From Halostagnicola sp. A-GB9-2 (GTDB lineage Archaea; Halobacteriota; Halobacteria; Halobacteriales; Natrialbaceae): 64,000 bases of DNA. This document shows positions 8,899-17,875 of the stretch, one piece after another (position 1 is the first letter of the stretch; the number at the start of each line of letters is the position of its first letter). The translations under genes were made by a program, and so were the position numbers. Below the pieces are notes generated by a model, which worked only from the letters and a program-made list of their open reading frames with translations, was not told the DNA's origin and did not search any database. The stretch spans positions 1 to 64,000 of the forward strand of contig NZ_JASJOC010000014.1 in assembly GCF_030068615.1 (NCBI RefSeq), read 5' to 3'.

Positions 8899-10409
8899 TT
8901 GACATCCTCGAGTGTGCCGGTCGGCGTTTCGACGTCGAAAGACCCGCTTTCGTCGAGTGCCGTGTCGATAGCGGTGATCAGTGCGGCAGCTTTGTCCAGC
9001 GTCTCGTAGTATTCACTACCCGGATCGGAGTCGTGGACGATTCCCGCTCCCACCCGAAGGTGGTACTCGTCTTCGTGCCGGACGAGCGTTCGGATAATGA
9101 TGTTCAACGTAGCGCGGTCGTCGAAACCGAGGACGGCGATACTGCCGGTGTACGGCCCGCGACACGTGTGTTCGACTTCGTCGATAATTTCCATCGTTCG
9201 CGGTTTGGGTGCGCCGGTGATCGTTCCGCCGGGAAAGACCGCGCCGATGGCGTCCGCGATCGAAGTCTCGGCACGCCGTTTCCCTTCGATCAGTGAGACG
9301 AGGTGCATCACCTCCGAATACCGGTCGATGCGGCGGTATTCGGTAACGTCGATGGTTCCGTACTCGCAGACTTTTCCGAGGTCGTTCCGTTCGAGGTCGA
9401 CCATCATTGCGTGTTCCGCGCGCTCTTTTTCGTCTGCGCGTAACTCCGTCTCGAGCGATTCGTCTTTCTCCTGGGTCTCCCCGCGAGGACGAGTTCCGGC
9501 GATCGGTTCCGTCGCCACCCGATCGTCTCTGACCTCGAGCAGAAGCTCCGGGCTCGCACTCACCAGATCGACGCCCGGGTATTCGAGCAGTCCCGAGTAG
9601 GGGGCCGGGTTAACAGCCCGGAGCGCCGAGAACGCTTCGACCGGATGGACGTTCGCCGGTGCCGTGAGCCGGTGAGAGACGTTCGCCTGGAACGTGTCTC
9701 CGTTGCGGACGTGCTCTTTGACCGTTCTCACTCGGTCGGCGAACCCCTGCGGGCCGCAACTGCTTTCGAAGCTGGCCGATTTCGCGGCCGATGTCGGCAT
9801 CGATATATCGGACGAACCCGTCGTCGCGTCTTCGGCTAGTGCCACCGCTTTTTCTCGTCCGCGCTCGTACGCCGCCCTCGGATCGTCTTTCACGACCGGA
9901 CAGGCGGTAACGTGGAGTGTAACCTCCCCGTCGCACGGCTGACGCCAGGCGGCGACGCAGTCGAATACACCGAGCTGGAGGTGGGGCAGTCGTCGCTCGT
10001 TTCTCGTCGTCGTCGGCAGATCCTCGAGTTCGCGGGCGACATCGTACGAGAGCCAACCGAACGCACCGCAGGGGTAGGGCACGTTGCAGTGACCCCGGAC
10101 CAGCTGTTCGCGTTCGAGGAGTTCGTCGATAGCCGCTAACGACGGACTCGAGTCGCTGTCCTCGCGGAAGACGTCCTCCGTGTCGATCCGAACGCGTTCG
10201 ATCGGTTCGATGCCGAAGTACCCCCAGCCGTCCTGACCGCCGGAGGTCTCGAGATAGAACCCGCCGGCCCCGTCTCGAGCGTTTCGGTACGCGTCGAACG
10301 TGTCCGAAACGACGACGCGCACTTCGACCGGAACTCTGGCGTTCGAGGGTGCGTTCTCGGCGACGCTTGCGAACGTCTCGACGTCCGTTTTGACGGCTGG
10401 TTCAGTCAT
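8895..10409 (-). CDS. pabB: Chorismate-binding subunit of aminodeoxychorismate (or anthranilate) synthase
   Basis: Component I converts chorismate plus ammonia to aminodeoxychorismate (PABA/folate) or anthranilate. The 504 residues carry the chorismate-binding domain: ATEPIAGTRPRG, EHAMMVDLERNDLG, FPGGTITGAPK and RVGAGIVHDSDP. The position that is a catalytic Lys in Escherichia coli PabB (PIKGT) is Ala here (PIAGT), as in TrpE. Folate context argues for PABA; the motif alone does not. No aminodeoxychorismate lyase (pabC) is in the window, although haloarchaea often keep it beside pabAB. Confidence 0.85.
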   Translation of the reverse strand: MTEPAVKTDVETFASVAENAPSNARVPVEVRVVVSDTFDAYRNARDGAGGFYLETSGGQDGWGYFGIEPIERVRIDTEDVFREDSDSSPSLAAIDELLEREQLVRGHCNVPYPCGAFGWLSYDVARELEDLPTTTRNERRLPHLQLGVFDCVAAWRQPCDGEVTLHVTACPVVKDDPRAAYERGREKAVALAEDATTGSSDISMPTSAAKSASFESSCGPQGFADRVRTVKEHVRNGDTFQANVSHRLTAPANVHPVEAFSALRAVNPAPYSGLLEYPGVDLVSASPELLLEVRDDRVATEPIAGTRPRGETQEKDESLETELRADEKERAEHAMMVDLERNDLGKVCEYGTIDVTEYRRIDRYSEVMHLVSLIEGKRRAETSIADAIGAVFPGGTITGAPKPRTMEIIDEVEHTCRGPYTGSIAVLGFDDRATLNIIIRTLVRHEDEYHLRVGAGIVHDSDPGSEYYETLDKAAALITAIDTALDESGSFDVETPTGTLEDVK

Positions 10410-10557
10410 GGCCGGGGAGATTCTACTCGTGGCGATCGTTTTGGGTGTGTCCAGTAGCTATCCGGAGGTACGTCGGTGGTCAAAATAACTGGTTCCCCGG
10501 GCCGGGGCCGCTGTTGGGAGGTCCGGAAACTGGGTGCCGCGAGAAATGTGTTATCCA

Positions 10558-12990
10558 TTAGAGGTTGTCTCCTGACTGCTTTACAGATCTCGCCGTTCGG
10601 ACCGCCGCCGCGTTCTCGGCGACATCGTGGACCCGAATAATGTCCGCACGGCGTTCGGCGGCCAGTGCGGTCGCCGCGACTGTCGGTGCAAGCCGATCGT
10701 CGGGCCCGCACCCGACCTCGCTGAACAGCGATTTGTGAGAGTGCCCGAGAAGCACCGGACAACCGAGCGCCTGCAGTTCGTCGAGTCGGCCGATCAGTTC
10801 GAAGCTCTCCGACGCGTTCTTTCCGAACCCGATTCCGGGATCGACGATAATTCGTTCCCTCTCGATTCCGTTTCGCTCGGCGAGCAAGATTCGCTCCGTC
10901 AGATCGTCGATCACGTCCTCCACGATATCGTCGTACGGTACCGTTTGATCGGGATTCACCGGCGTCTCTAGGCTGTGCATCACGACGACGGGAACGTCGT
11001 TCTCGGCGACGACCTGGCGCATCTCGGGATCTACAAGCCCCGAGACGTCGTTGATGATATCCGCTCCCGCGTCGAGAGCCGCTTTCGCGACCTCAGCTTT
11101 TTGCGTATCGACGGCGACGAGACTCGAGCGATCCGCGAGCCGTTCGACGACCGGGATAACGCGATCGATCTCCTGGTCGGCGGGCACCGGCTTTGCCCCC
11201 GGTCGCGTGCTTTCGCCGCCGATATCGACGATGTCTGCACCGTCTTCGATGAGGCGAGTGGCTCTCTCGACGGCGTCTTCGGTCCGGTTGTACTCGCCAC
11301 CGTCGTGGAAGCTGTCCGGCGTCACGTTCGCGACCCCCATGATGGCCGGCGAGTTCTTGGCCCATGGATACTCGCTCCACGGGTTGTCCTCGTCGAAGCC
11401 AAGGGTAGTGCGAAGTTGGGACGCAATATGGGAGAGCTCGCCGTCGGTTTCCTCAAGCGCTTCGATGAGTTGGCGGAACTGGTTGTGAGATCCATTCAGA
11501 ACGACATCGACGTGCTGGTGAACGCCCTCGATGGCCGAGGCGGTCGCCGCTCCGCCCACAGACCGCATGCGTTCCGTTAGCTCGTCTACACTCCTCGGTC
11601 GACAGAAGGTCTTGACCGTCTGTTGCTGAAAATCCTCCAGCACACTCGAGGCGCGTGTGGGCGAGATCTGACTATTCTCGAGCACTTTCCGTAAGCTCGC
11701 CCGTGAGCGAGTTCGTTTCGGAATGAGGCGTCTCGTCCATCGATCTCGAGCTTCGGCGACCGTATACAGTGATCCCGTCACGAGCACGAAATCGTCGGGT
11801 TCGGCGCGGTCGATCGCTCGTTCGACCGCGGTGAGAACCGTCGGGGCAGTAGTGACGTCGGCAGCTGTTTCCCGGTCGACGATACTCTCGAGCGTTTCAG
11901 GTGACTCGGCGCGGTCTACGTCCGGTTGGCAGACGACGGCCGTGTCGAACCGGGGGAGTGTAGCGACCATCTCTTCGTGGTCTTTGTCCTGTAGTACCCC
12001 GAGGACCACGTGGAGTCGATCGTAGTCGTATCGGTCCACGAGTGACGCGAGTTTTGAACAGGCATCCGGGTTGTGAGCGCCGTCGAGCGCGACGTACGGC
12101 TCCGACGTGACGATTTCGAAACGCCCCGGCCACTGCACTCGCCGGAGTCCCTCCTCGACCGTCGACCGTTCGACGTCCGCGACCTGCGTTGCGAGCACTG
12201 TCGCGATGCCAGCGTTTATCGCTTGATGAGTTCCGAGGAGCGGGATCCGCGCCTCGAGATCCCACTCTGGGGTCTGTACGGTTACGCGCTCTTCAGTTTC
12301 GGATACGACCCCGTGGCTCTCGACGCGGACATCCGAACCCCGGCCACCGACGGTTACGGTCGCCGTCTCCTCGCGGATGGCCGAGAGCGCTTCGCCGATT
12401 GCACCGGTCACTAACGGTCCGTCTGAAGGGGCAACCTGAGCCTTATCACGGGCGATTTCTTCGACGGTTTCGCCGAGCAGATCCGTGTGTTCCAAACTGA
12501 CCGACGTGACCGCACTGGCGACGGGGTCGACGACGCTCGTCGCATCGTATCGTCCGCCGATCCCGACCTCGAGTATCGCAATATCGACGTCCTGTTCGGT
12601 AAAGTATGCGAACGCGAGAGCGGTCAGTACCTCGAACTGCGTCGGTGCGTCGCCGGCGGCGGCACGTTCGTTCACGTGTGATTGTATTCGCGAAACGAGC
12701 GATGTCAGCCGTGATTTCGGTATTTTCCTTCCATTGAGGCAGATCCGTTCGCGAAGATCGTTCAAATCGGGCGACGTGTACAACCCCACGTCTACCCCTT
12801 CCCTTTCGAGAACGCTTGCGAGCATACTCGCTGTGCTTCCCTTCCCGTTGGAGCCGGCAATCTGGATGTAATCGATTGTGTCGTATGGGACCTCGAGATC
12901 TCTGAGCATATTCTCCGTCGTTTCTGTCCCAAACTTCGGTCTAGATCGCTGTAGGGTAGCTAGATAATTGACTGCCTCGAAATACTCCAT
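10558..12990 (-). CDS. folCP: Fused dihydrofolate/folylpolyglutamate synthase and dihydropteroate synthase
   Basis: A two-domain folate enzyme known from haloarchaea, 810 residues. Residues 1-420 are FolC (Mur-ligase type): P-loop GSNGKGST at 46-53, LEVGIGGRYDATSVVD, and DGAHNPDA at 303-310. Residues ~420-545 form a linker region of unknown role. From ~547 the FolP domain follows: MGVANVTPDSFHDGG, VDIGGESTRPGA, DVSGL and a closing GHSHKS element. It makes dihydropteroate from PABA and adds glutamate. It heads the folCP-pabB-pabA-folD run. Two candidate operators (13285, 13537) lie 295 and 550 bp upstream. Confidence 0.95.
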   Translation of the reverse strand: MEYFEAVNYLATLQRSRPKFGTETTENMLRDLEVPYDTIDYIQIAGSNGKGSTASMLASVLEREGVDVGLYTSPDLNDLRERICLNGRKIPKSRLTSLVSRIQSHVNERAAAGDAPTQFEVLTALAFAYFTEQDVDIAILEVGIGGRYDATSVVDPVASAVTSVSLEHTDLLGETVEEIARDKAQVAPSDGPLVTGAIGEALSAIREETATVTVGGRGSDVRVESHGVVSETEERVTVQTPEWDLEARIPLLGTHQAINAGIATVLATQVADVERSTVEEGLRRVQWPGRFEIVTSEPYVALDGAHNPDACSKLASLVDRYDYDRLHVVLGVLQDKDHEEMVATLPRFDTAVVCQPDVDRAESPETLESIVDRETAADVTTAPTVLTAVERAIDRAEPDDFVLVTGSLYTVAEARDRWTRRLIPKRTRSRASLRKVLENSQISPTRASSVLEDFQQQTVKTFCRPRSVDELTERMRSVGGAATASAIEGVHQHVDVVLNGSHNQFRQLIEALEETDGELSHIASQLRTTLGFDEDNPWSEYPWAKNSPAIMGVANVTPDSFHDGGEYNRTEDAVERATRLIEDGADIVDIGGESTRPGAKPVPADQEIDRVIPVVERLADRSSLVAVDTQKAEVAKAALDAGADIINDVSGLVDPEMRQVVAENDVPVVVMHSLETPVNPDQTVPYDDIVEDVIDDLTERILLAERNGIERERIIVDPGIGFGKNASESFELIGRLDELQALGCPVLLGHSHKSLFSEVGCGPDDRLAPTVAATALAAERRADIIRVHDVAENAAAVRTARSVKQSGDNL

Positions 12991-13284
12991 ACTCTCGGTA
13001 ATATTCTGTGAAGTATTAAGCTAACGGTGTCTTCTGAACGTATTTTGGTCTCGCTTTCGAGAAGCCGCTGGCTCGCGCCGTCGTTCTCCGGTAGTATTGT
13101 GGACGTTTCATGCGACTAGCTACTAGTGTCCCGATTCCGTTTGATCCGAGTATATGGGAAGAAATACGCGAAGCATTGGTGGGTGGTAACATACAACCTT
13201 CGATAAATTGCGCACGTGGATAGCGTTTTTTGGAAGCTTTTTGGAAGCCGCTCGTTCGTCCGCTCGTCACGCTCTCGGATTTAT

Positions 13285-13301
13285 TTCCGAAATAATCGGA
13301 A
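13285..13301. promoter_or_regulatory. Candidate IclR-type operator, upstream of folCP
   Basis: The 17-bp sequence TTCCGAAATAATCGGAA has perfect 6-bp arms around an AT-only spacer. It matches the palindrome over the IclR gene promoter (23145-23163). The nearest gene reading away from it is folCP, whose ATG is 295 bp off. Binding is inferred from recurrence and symmetry only. Confidence 0.5.
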
Positions 13302-13536
13302 GAATATACTCATTCCGTGTAGGGGCGTCTAGGCCGGTTACCCCGCGCAGAATGGTGGTATGTTATCTTTCAACAAGGGCGAGGGATGCTGTGGCGTTCG
13401 CCCTCATGTGGGCGATCCGGATCGGAGACTCGAGAAATCCGAGCCAATTTACAATAATATGGGTGTAATAATACTCGCTGAGACAGACGGGCATAGGATT
13501 GTAATGGAAATTGAGTGCCGGCTTGTTCAGGCGATG

Positions 13537-13553
13537 ATCCGATAGTATCGGAA
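13537..13553. promoter_or_regulatory. Candidate IclR-type operator, second copy upstream of folCP
   Basis: ATCCGATAGTATCGGAA contains the core TCCGA-N5-TCGGA without mismatch (13538-13552). It is 236 bp (core start to core start about 251 bp) from the copy at 13285 and lies 240 bp past the end of the thioesterase gene. Two sites in one intergenic region could allow looping, or could have served a gene now lost. Confidence 0.45.
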
Positions 13554-13777
13554 ATAGAAATAACCCCTCGTGTAGAAGCCGGAATTTAGGTGGCTAGCGG
13601 CGCGATCGACGATATGAGCGATGTCGTGTGCTGTCAGCCGGTCTCGCAATAGCACCACCTCTTTGTCGTCGCCTCGCGTGTCGTAAAAACCGAGATCGCT
13701 CTCGAGGCTCGTCGAAGATCGATTCAGGAGTGAATACGCATCGGGCTGTGAATCAACACAGCCTGTTCAGAACGGGG

Positions 13778-14179
13778 CTATTCAGCCGTGTCGCCGAGAA
13801 TCGCCTTGATCTCGTCGGGTAGCGGTCGACTCTGATTGTCCTCTTCCGAGACGCAGACGTGTTGCTCGTGTCCCGTGTACGCCGTACCACCGTCCTCGTG
13901 TGTCGCGGTGAACTGCATCCCGAGGCTCTTGTTTCCGATTTCGGGCTCGACCGAGATCTGGAGCACGTCCCCGACCATCACGGGACGTTCGAACTCCATG
14001 TCCATCGCGACGATCGGCAAGAAAACTCCGTACTCCTCTGGGATATCCCAGTACGCGATTCCGTTGTCGTCCATGTATTCCTCGCCGGCGCAGTGCATCG
14101 CGTTAATGAGCCGTGGATAGTAGGCGATACCTTGCGGATCAGCCTCTCCCCACGCACATTTCCATTCGTGCTGAAACAT
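13778..14179 (-). CDS. Acyl-CoA thioesterase, 4-hydroxybenzoyl-CoA thioesterase family
   Basis: Hotdog-fold thioesterase of 133 residues. The active-site helix reads WGEADPQGIAYYPRLINAMH, with the Asp/Gly/Tyr pattern of the 4HBT group (catalytic Asp14 by position). It would hydrolyse an acyl- or aroyl-CoA in the cytoplasm. It is transcribed divergently from the acyl-CoA synthetase at 14371, sharing a 190-bp promoter region, so the pair may balance activation and release of the same acid. Substrate unknown. Confidence 0.8.
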   Translation of the reverse strand: MFQHEWKCAWGEADPQGIAYYPRLINAMHCAGEEYMDDNGIAYWDIPEEYGVFLPIVAMDMEFERPVMVGDVLQISVEPEIGNKSLGMQFTATHEDGGTAYTGHEQHVCVSEEDNQSRPLPDEIKAILGDTAE

Positions 14180-14370
14180 CGTTCGAAATTGGTTTTCCCT
14201 TGTATAAGTAACTTCCCCTCGATTGATACCACGTTCTTATCGGCTGGAAACTAGCGCACTCGACCGAATTCAACGTATTTCCGCTTTCTATCCCCTGAAC
14301 GATGTGGTCCTATGACACGTAGCAGGATAACACTCAAACTATAAGTAAAACCACTACAAGCGTATCTACT

Positions 14371-15933
14371 ATGCACCACACTTCGACAGTCGAAGTACCG
14401 GCGATCAAGGATCTCTCGAGTATTGCGGCCGAAAACAATCCCCACAAACCGGCCTTTGGCAACGGTATCGACGGCAGGGGAGTAACCTGGCAAGAGTTCA
14501 ACGACGAGAGCAACCAGGCCGCGAACGCCTTCGGGGAACACCTCGGACAGGGTGACCGAGTCGCGCTTCTCTGTGAAAATTCCCTCGAGCATACGACCCT
14601 CTGGAACGGCGCGCTCAAAGCGGGGTGTACCGTCTCGAATCTCCACGTCCGAGCCTCCCCGAACACGCTCAAGTACTGTATCGACTCGTTTCGGCCTCGA
14701 GCGCTCGTCGTCGACGAATCAACCGTCGAATTCTTCGAGGAGCGCGTTCGCGATAAGCTCTCGACCGACATCGACGTGATCGTCAGCACGGGCGAGTCAC
14801 AGTTTGACTTCGATCGATCGTTCGAAACGTTCATCAGCGATCAACCGACCGACCAACCGGACGTCCGCGCTCGAGAGGACGACACTGCCGTCGTGATGTG
14901 GACATCGGGGACCACGGGAAAACCCAAGGGCTGGTGCCACACTAATCGCAGTCTGTACATGCGCGCAACGGCGGTAGTCGACGTCCTCGAGGTGAATCGG
15001 TCGACGAGGCAACCCCACGTCTTTACGCCGTCGTTCGCGGCGTGGTACTCGGTGGTGCTTCCGGCGCTAGTCTCTGGTGCGACGACGTATTTCCTCCAGA
15101 CCTGGGATCCCGAGGAGTATCTCCGGACGATCGACGAGTACAATCTGACGACCGCGCTGCTCGTCCCGACGATGTGGCGGGAACTCCTCAACCTCGACTC
15201 GTTCGGTGATTTCGACGTGAGCTCCCTTCAAGCGATCACGTCGGCGGGAGAGGTTCTCGACGCGACGACGCTCGAGCGGTTGCGGGAGAACATCTGTGAC
15301 ATCGTCAAAAACTCGTACGCGGCGACGGAGGCGTATGCGACGGTGATGACGAACGACGAATTGGAGGAGGGCCGGATCGAAAGCGTCGGAAAGCCGGTGC
15401 CGGGGGTACAGATCAGGATCATCGACCGCGACGGCTCGTATGAGGATGTCAAACCGACGGGTGAGGTCGGAGAGATAGCAATCAAGGCACCCGATTGTCC
15501 GGTTTGGGCGTGGGGGCGTACGGAGAAAACCGAAAGCACGTTCGAGGACGGGTGGTGGCATTCCGGCGATCTCGGCTACCGGGACGAAGAAGGATTTCTG
15601 TACCTCGAGGGGCGGACCGATTTCCTCATAATGTCGAAGGGGATCAAGGTTTATCCGAACCCCGTTGAGGAACGTCTTAACGCGCACGAAAAGGTGAACG
15701 AATCCGCGGTGGTCGGCGTCGAAGACGAGGAGTACGGGGAGAAGGTCACCGCGTACGTCTACCCCGCGACTTCCGACCTCACTGTCGATGAACTTGACGA
15801 GTGGTGTCTTTCGAGCGATGAACTGGCCCGCATGGAGCGGCCCCGTACGTACCACTTCGTGGACGAATCCTTGCCTCGCACTTCGACGGGGAAACTCGAT
15901 CGGAAAGCAACGAAACGCGAGGACATTCGGTAG
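14371..15933 (+). CDS. AMP-forming acyl-CoA synthetase (ANL superfamily)
   Basis: Activates a carboxylic acid with ATP and CoA through an acyl-adenylate. The 520 residues show the P-loop TSGTTGKPKG, the NSYAATEA A5-type motif, HSGDLGYRDEEGFLYLEGR (A7), MSKGIKVYPNPVE (A8) and the C-terminal Lys motif TSTGKLDRKA. The start has a ctataagtaa TATA-like element about 25-30 bp upstream, fitting a leaderless transcript. The acid could be aromatic, medium-chain or other; location between the 4HBT thioesterase and the aryl O-demethylase suggests an aromatic acid, by inference only. Confidence 0.88.
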   Translation: MHHTSTVEVPAIKDLSSIAAENNPHKPAFGNGIDGRGVTWQEFNDESNQAANAFGEHLGQGDRVALLCENSLEHTTLWNGALKAGCTVSNLHVRASPNTLKYCIDSFRPRALVVDESTVEFFEERVRDKLSTDIDVIVSTGESQFDFDRSFETFISDQPTDQPDVRAREDDTAVVMWTSGTTGKPKGWCHTNRSLYMRATAVVDVLEVNRSTRQPHVFTPSFAAWYSVVLPALVSGATTYFLQTWDPEEYLRTIDEYNLTTALLVPTMWRELLNLDSFGDFDVSSLQAITSAGEVLDATTLERLRENICDIVKNSYAATEAYATVMTNDELEEGRIESVGKPVPGVQIRIIDRDGSYEDVKPTGEVGEIAIKAPDCPVWAWGRTEKTESTFEDGWWHSGDLGYRDEEGFLYLEGRTDFLIMSKGIKVYPNPVEERLNAHEKVNESAVVGVEDEEYGEKVTAYVYPATSDLTVDELDEWCLSSDELARMERPRTYHFVDESLPRTSTGKLDRKATKREDIR

Positions 15934-16433
15934 ACAGGCTTCCGTCTCGATGCCGTATTGGCGTTTCACTCGCGTAACCCCTTCCCCGTCAATGTCGCCG
16001 GAAGGGTCGTGTGAGGCCGGGCAAAAGCGTTCTCGCAAAACGGTACTATGGAATCTGCTGTCGGATGGAATCGGCTGTCGGCGTGTTCCCGTCTCAATGG
16101 GCGATATCGTTGTTCTCGGATAGGGCCCGCCGATCGTTCTCGGATGGGGCCGCTGATGACTGTTCGTGCGCACGGTTTATGACTGCTGTTCGTGCGCGCG
16201 GATCGAGTAACTTGAGCGCTTGCACGCTTCGGTCTCTCACAGTTCGGCGAGGAGTTTCGCGAACACTCGATCCGAGATGGAATCATCCCGGTACGGTCGG
16301 TACGATGAGACTCTCGAGGGATGTAGTGGGTCCTTCCTTCGTTTTATCGGTGGAACGAGAACCGTTTCCGCTCGGTGACTAGTCTGCGGAAATTATAAAT
16401 ACTCGAAGGCCATCCATCAAATCGCACTACACA
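15934..16433. repeat. Intergenic region with short imperfect tandem repeats and the ligM promoter
   Basis: No gene seen. Two short imperfect duplications lie side by side: GTTCTCGGATAGGGCC.. (16112-16134) repeated at 16136-16157, and GACTGTTCGTGCGCACGG.. (16158-16180) repeated at 16181-16201. A TATA-like TTATAAAT follows at 16393-16400. The function of the repeats is unknown; the rest is featureless. Confidence 0.45.
16393..16400 (+). promoter_or_regulatory. TATA-like element of the aryl O-demethylase gene
   Basis: TTATAAAT lies 33-40 bp before the ATG at 16434 in otherwise mixed sequence. Archaeal TATA boxes sit about 25 bp before the transcript start, which predicts a leader of only about ten bases. 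Confidence 0.55.
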
Positions 16434-17786
16434 ATGAGCGAAAGAGCATGGTCCTTTAGCGACAGTATGGAAGAGGCAGTCGAAGCTGCCGGCAATCCAG
16501 TTGAACTGATGCAAGATCTGGGAGTCGGCCAGTTTACCAAGGTCCGAGACGAGTACACTCACTGGATCGAAGAACAGCGGTCGTGGCGGGAGTCGGTTGC
16601 GCTCGCTGATCAGTCCTATCACATGACCGACCACCACGTGAAAGGCCCCGACGCCGTCGAGTTCTACTCGGACTTCGGTATCAACAACTTCGAGAATACC
16701 GAACCCGGGAAGGCGAAGCAGCTGGTCGTTTCCAATCCGAACGGCTACTTCATCGGCGACGCTATTCTCTTCCACCTCGATGACGACGAGTTCCTGAGCG
16801 TTGGCGGCGCGGCCGCCCACAATTGGCTCCAGTACCAGATCGAGACGGGCGAGTACGACGTCACTGGCGAGCTTCAGGGTCGGCCGGTTCAAACCGGCGA
16901 CGATCCGACGAACTTCAGGTTCCAGGTCCAGGGCCCCGAAGCGATCAAGGTCATGGAAGAGGCGGCCGACGAACCGTTACCAGATCTCGGATTCTTCAAC
17001 TTCGAGCCGATCTCGATCGATGGAAAGAGCGTCAACCTCCTGCGTCACGGGATGGCCGGCGAGCCCGGATTCGAGTTCTGGGGGCCGTACGAGTACGGTG
17101 ACGAGATCAAGTCTGCCGTTCTCGATGCGGGCGAAGAGTACGACATTCGTCGCCTCGGTGCTGAGAGCTACCAGACGCCGAATGCCATCCTCGGATGGGT
17201 CCCGCTCGTCGTGCCCGCTATCTTCGACGAGGAGATGCAGGATTACCGCGAGTGGTTGGACGTCGGGCAGGGCCTGCTCTCGATCGGCGGAAGCTTCGAA
17301 TCGGACGACATCACGGACTACTACTTCACGCCGGTGGAGCTCGGATATGACCACATTCTCGACCTCAGTAGCGATTTCGTCGGCCGGGACGCCCTCGAGG
17401 CCGAAGCCGACGACCCCGACCGCGAGAAGGTAACGCTGGTCTGGGACGGTGACGACGTGGTCGATGTCTTCGCCTCGCTGTTCGAAGAGGGAGATACGTA
17501 TCAGTTCATGGAGTTCCCACACCCGAGATCGTCGGCGTGCCCGTACGACGAAGTGCTGAAAGACGGTGAACACGTCGGAGTTTCCACGGACAAGAGTTAC
17601 ATCTACAACAAGCGAGAAATGCTCTCGCTGGCCGTTGTCGATACTGAGTACAGCGAACCGGGAACCGAGGTCACCCTCACTTGGGGCGAACCAGAAGGCA
17701 CGGAGAACCCGAAAGTGGAACGTCACGTCCAGAAAGAAATCACGGCAACCGTCGCAACCGCTCCATACAGTGAGGACAAACGATAG
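16434..17786 (+). CDS. ligM: THF-dependent aryl O-demethylase, LigM/DesA-like (GcvT family)
   Basis: GcvT-fold enzyme of 450 residues, predicted to transfer the O-methyl group of a methoxylated aromatic acid (vanillate, 3-O-methylgallate or similar) to tetrahydrofolate, giving the free phenol and 5-methyl-THF. Its layout follows Sphingobium LigM (about 470 residues) rather than glycine-cleavage T protein: His63 in SYHMTDHHVKGPDA, NPNGYFIGDAI, RHGMAGEPGFEFWGPYE (204-220), and Tyr246 in LGAESYQTPN, which lines up with the catalytic tyrosine region of LigM (Tyr247). C-terminal KKVTL-like GcvT_C segments follow (EKVTLVWDGDDV). Neighbouring metF, purU and folD would consume the methyl-THF. Dimethylglycine or DMSP demethylases are the main alternatives, but the motif match is to aryl demethylases. 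Confidence 0.82.
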   Translation: MSERAWSFSDSMEEAVEAAGNPVELMQDLGVGQFTKVRDEYTHWIEEQRSWRESVALADQSYHMTDHHVKGPDAVEFYSDFGINNFENTEPGKAKQLVVSNPNGYFIGDAILFHLDDDEFLSVGGAAAHNWLQYQIETGEYDVTGELQGRPVQTGDDPTNFRFQVQGPEAIKVMEEAADEPLPDLGFFNFEPISIDGKSVNLLRHGMAGEPGFEFWGPYEYGDEIKSAVLDAGEEYDIRRLGAESYQTPNAILGWVPLVVPAIFDEEMQDYREWLDVGQGLLSIGGSFESDDITDYYFTPVELGYDHILDLSSDFVGRDALEAEADDPDREKVTLVWDGDDVVDVFASLFEEGDTYQFMEFPHPRSSACPYDEVLKDGEHVGVSTDKSYIYNKREMLSLAVVDTEYSEPGTEVTLTWGEPEGTENPKVERHVQKEITATVATAPYSEDKR

Positions 17787-17875
17787 ACAGCGGTCGACTC
17801 CCGTACGGCGTGTTTCCACGACCCTGCCCCCATTCGAGCCGTAGTTTCGGATACCCGTTTTACGTCTTTTCTTGA

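Larger units (their letters stand above)
12991..13777. other. Long AT-rich intergenic region with two operator-like palindromes and a coding-like scrap
   Basis: No complete gene is convincing in these ~790 bp. The middle is clearly richer in A/T than the neighbours. It holds two TCCGA-N5-TCGGA palindromes. Roughly inverted copies of GGTAACATAC/GTATGTTATC (near 13186 and 13359) bracket about 180 bp. On the minus strand, about 13590-13770 reads as an acidic open stretch containing LGFYDTRGDDKEVVLLRD with haloarchaeal-looking codons, but it has a stop just upstream and no start codon, so it may be the remnant of a lost gene. Confidence 0.4.

Noticed and set aside
16112-16201. Short repeats before ligM as a CRISPR-like or regulatory array
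   Set aside because: Only two imperfect copies each, without constant spacers; more likely local duplication.
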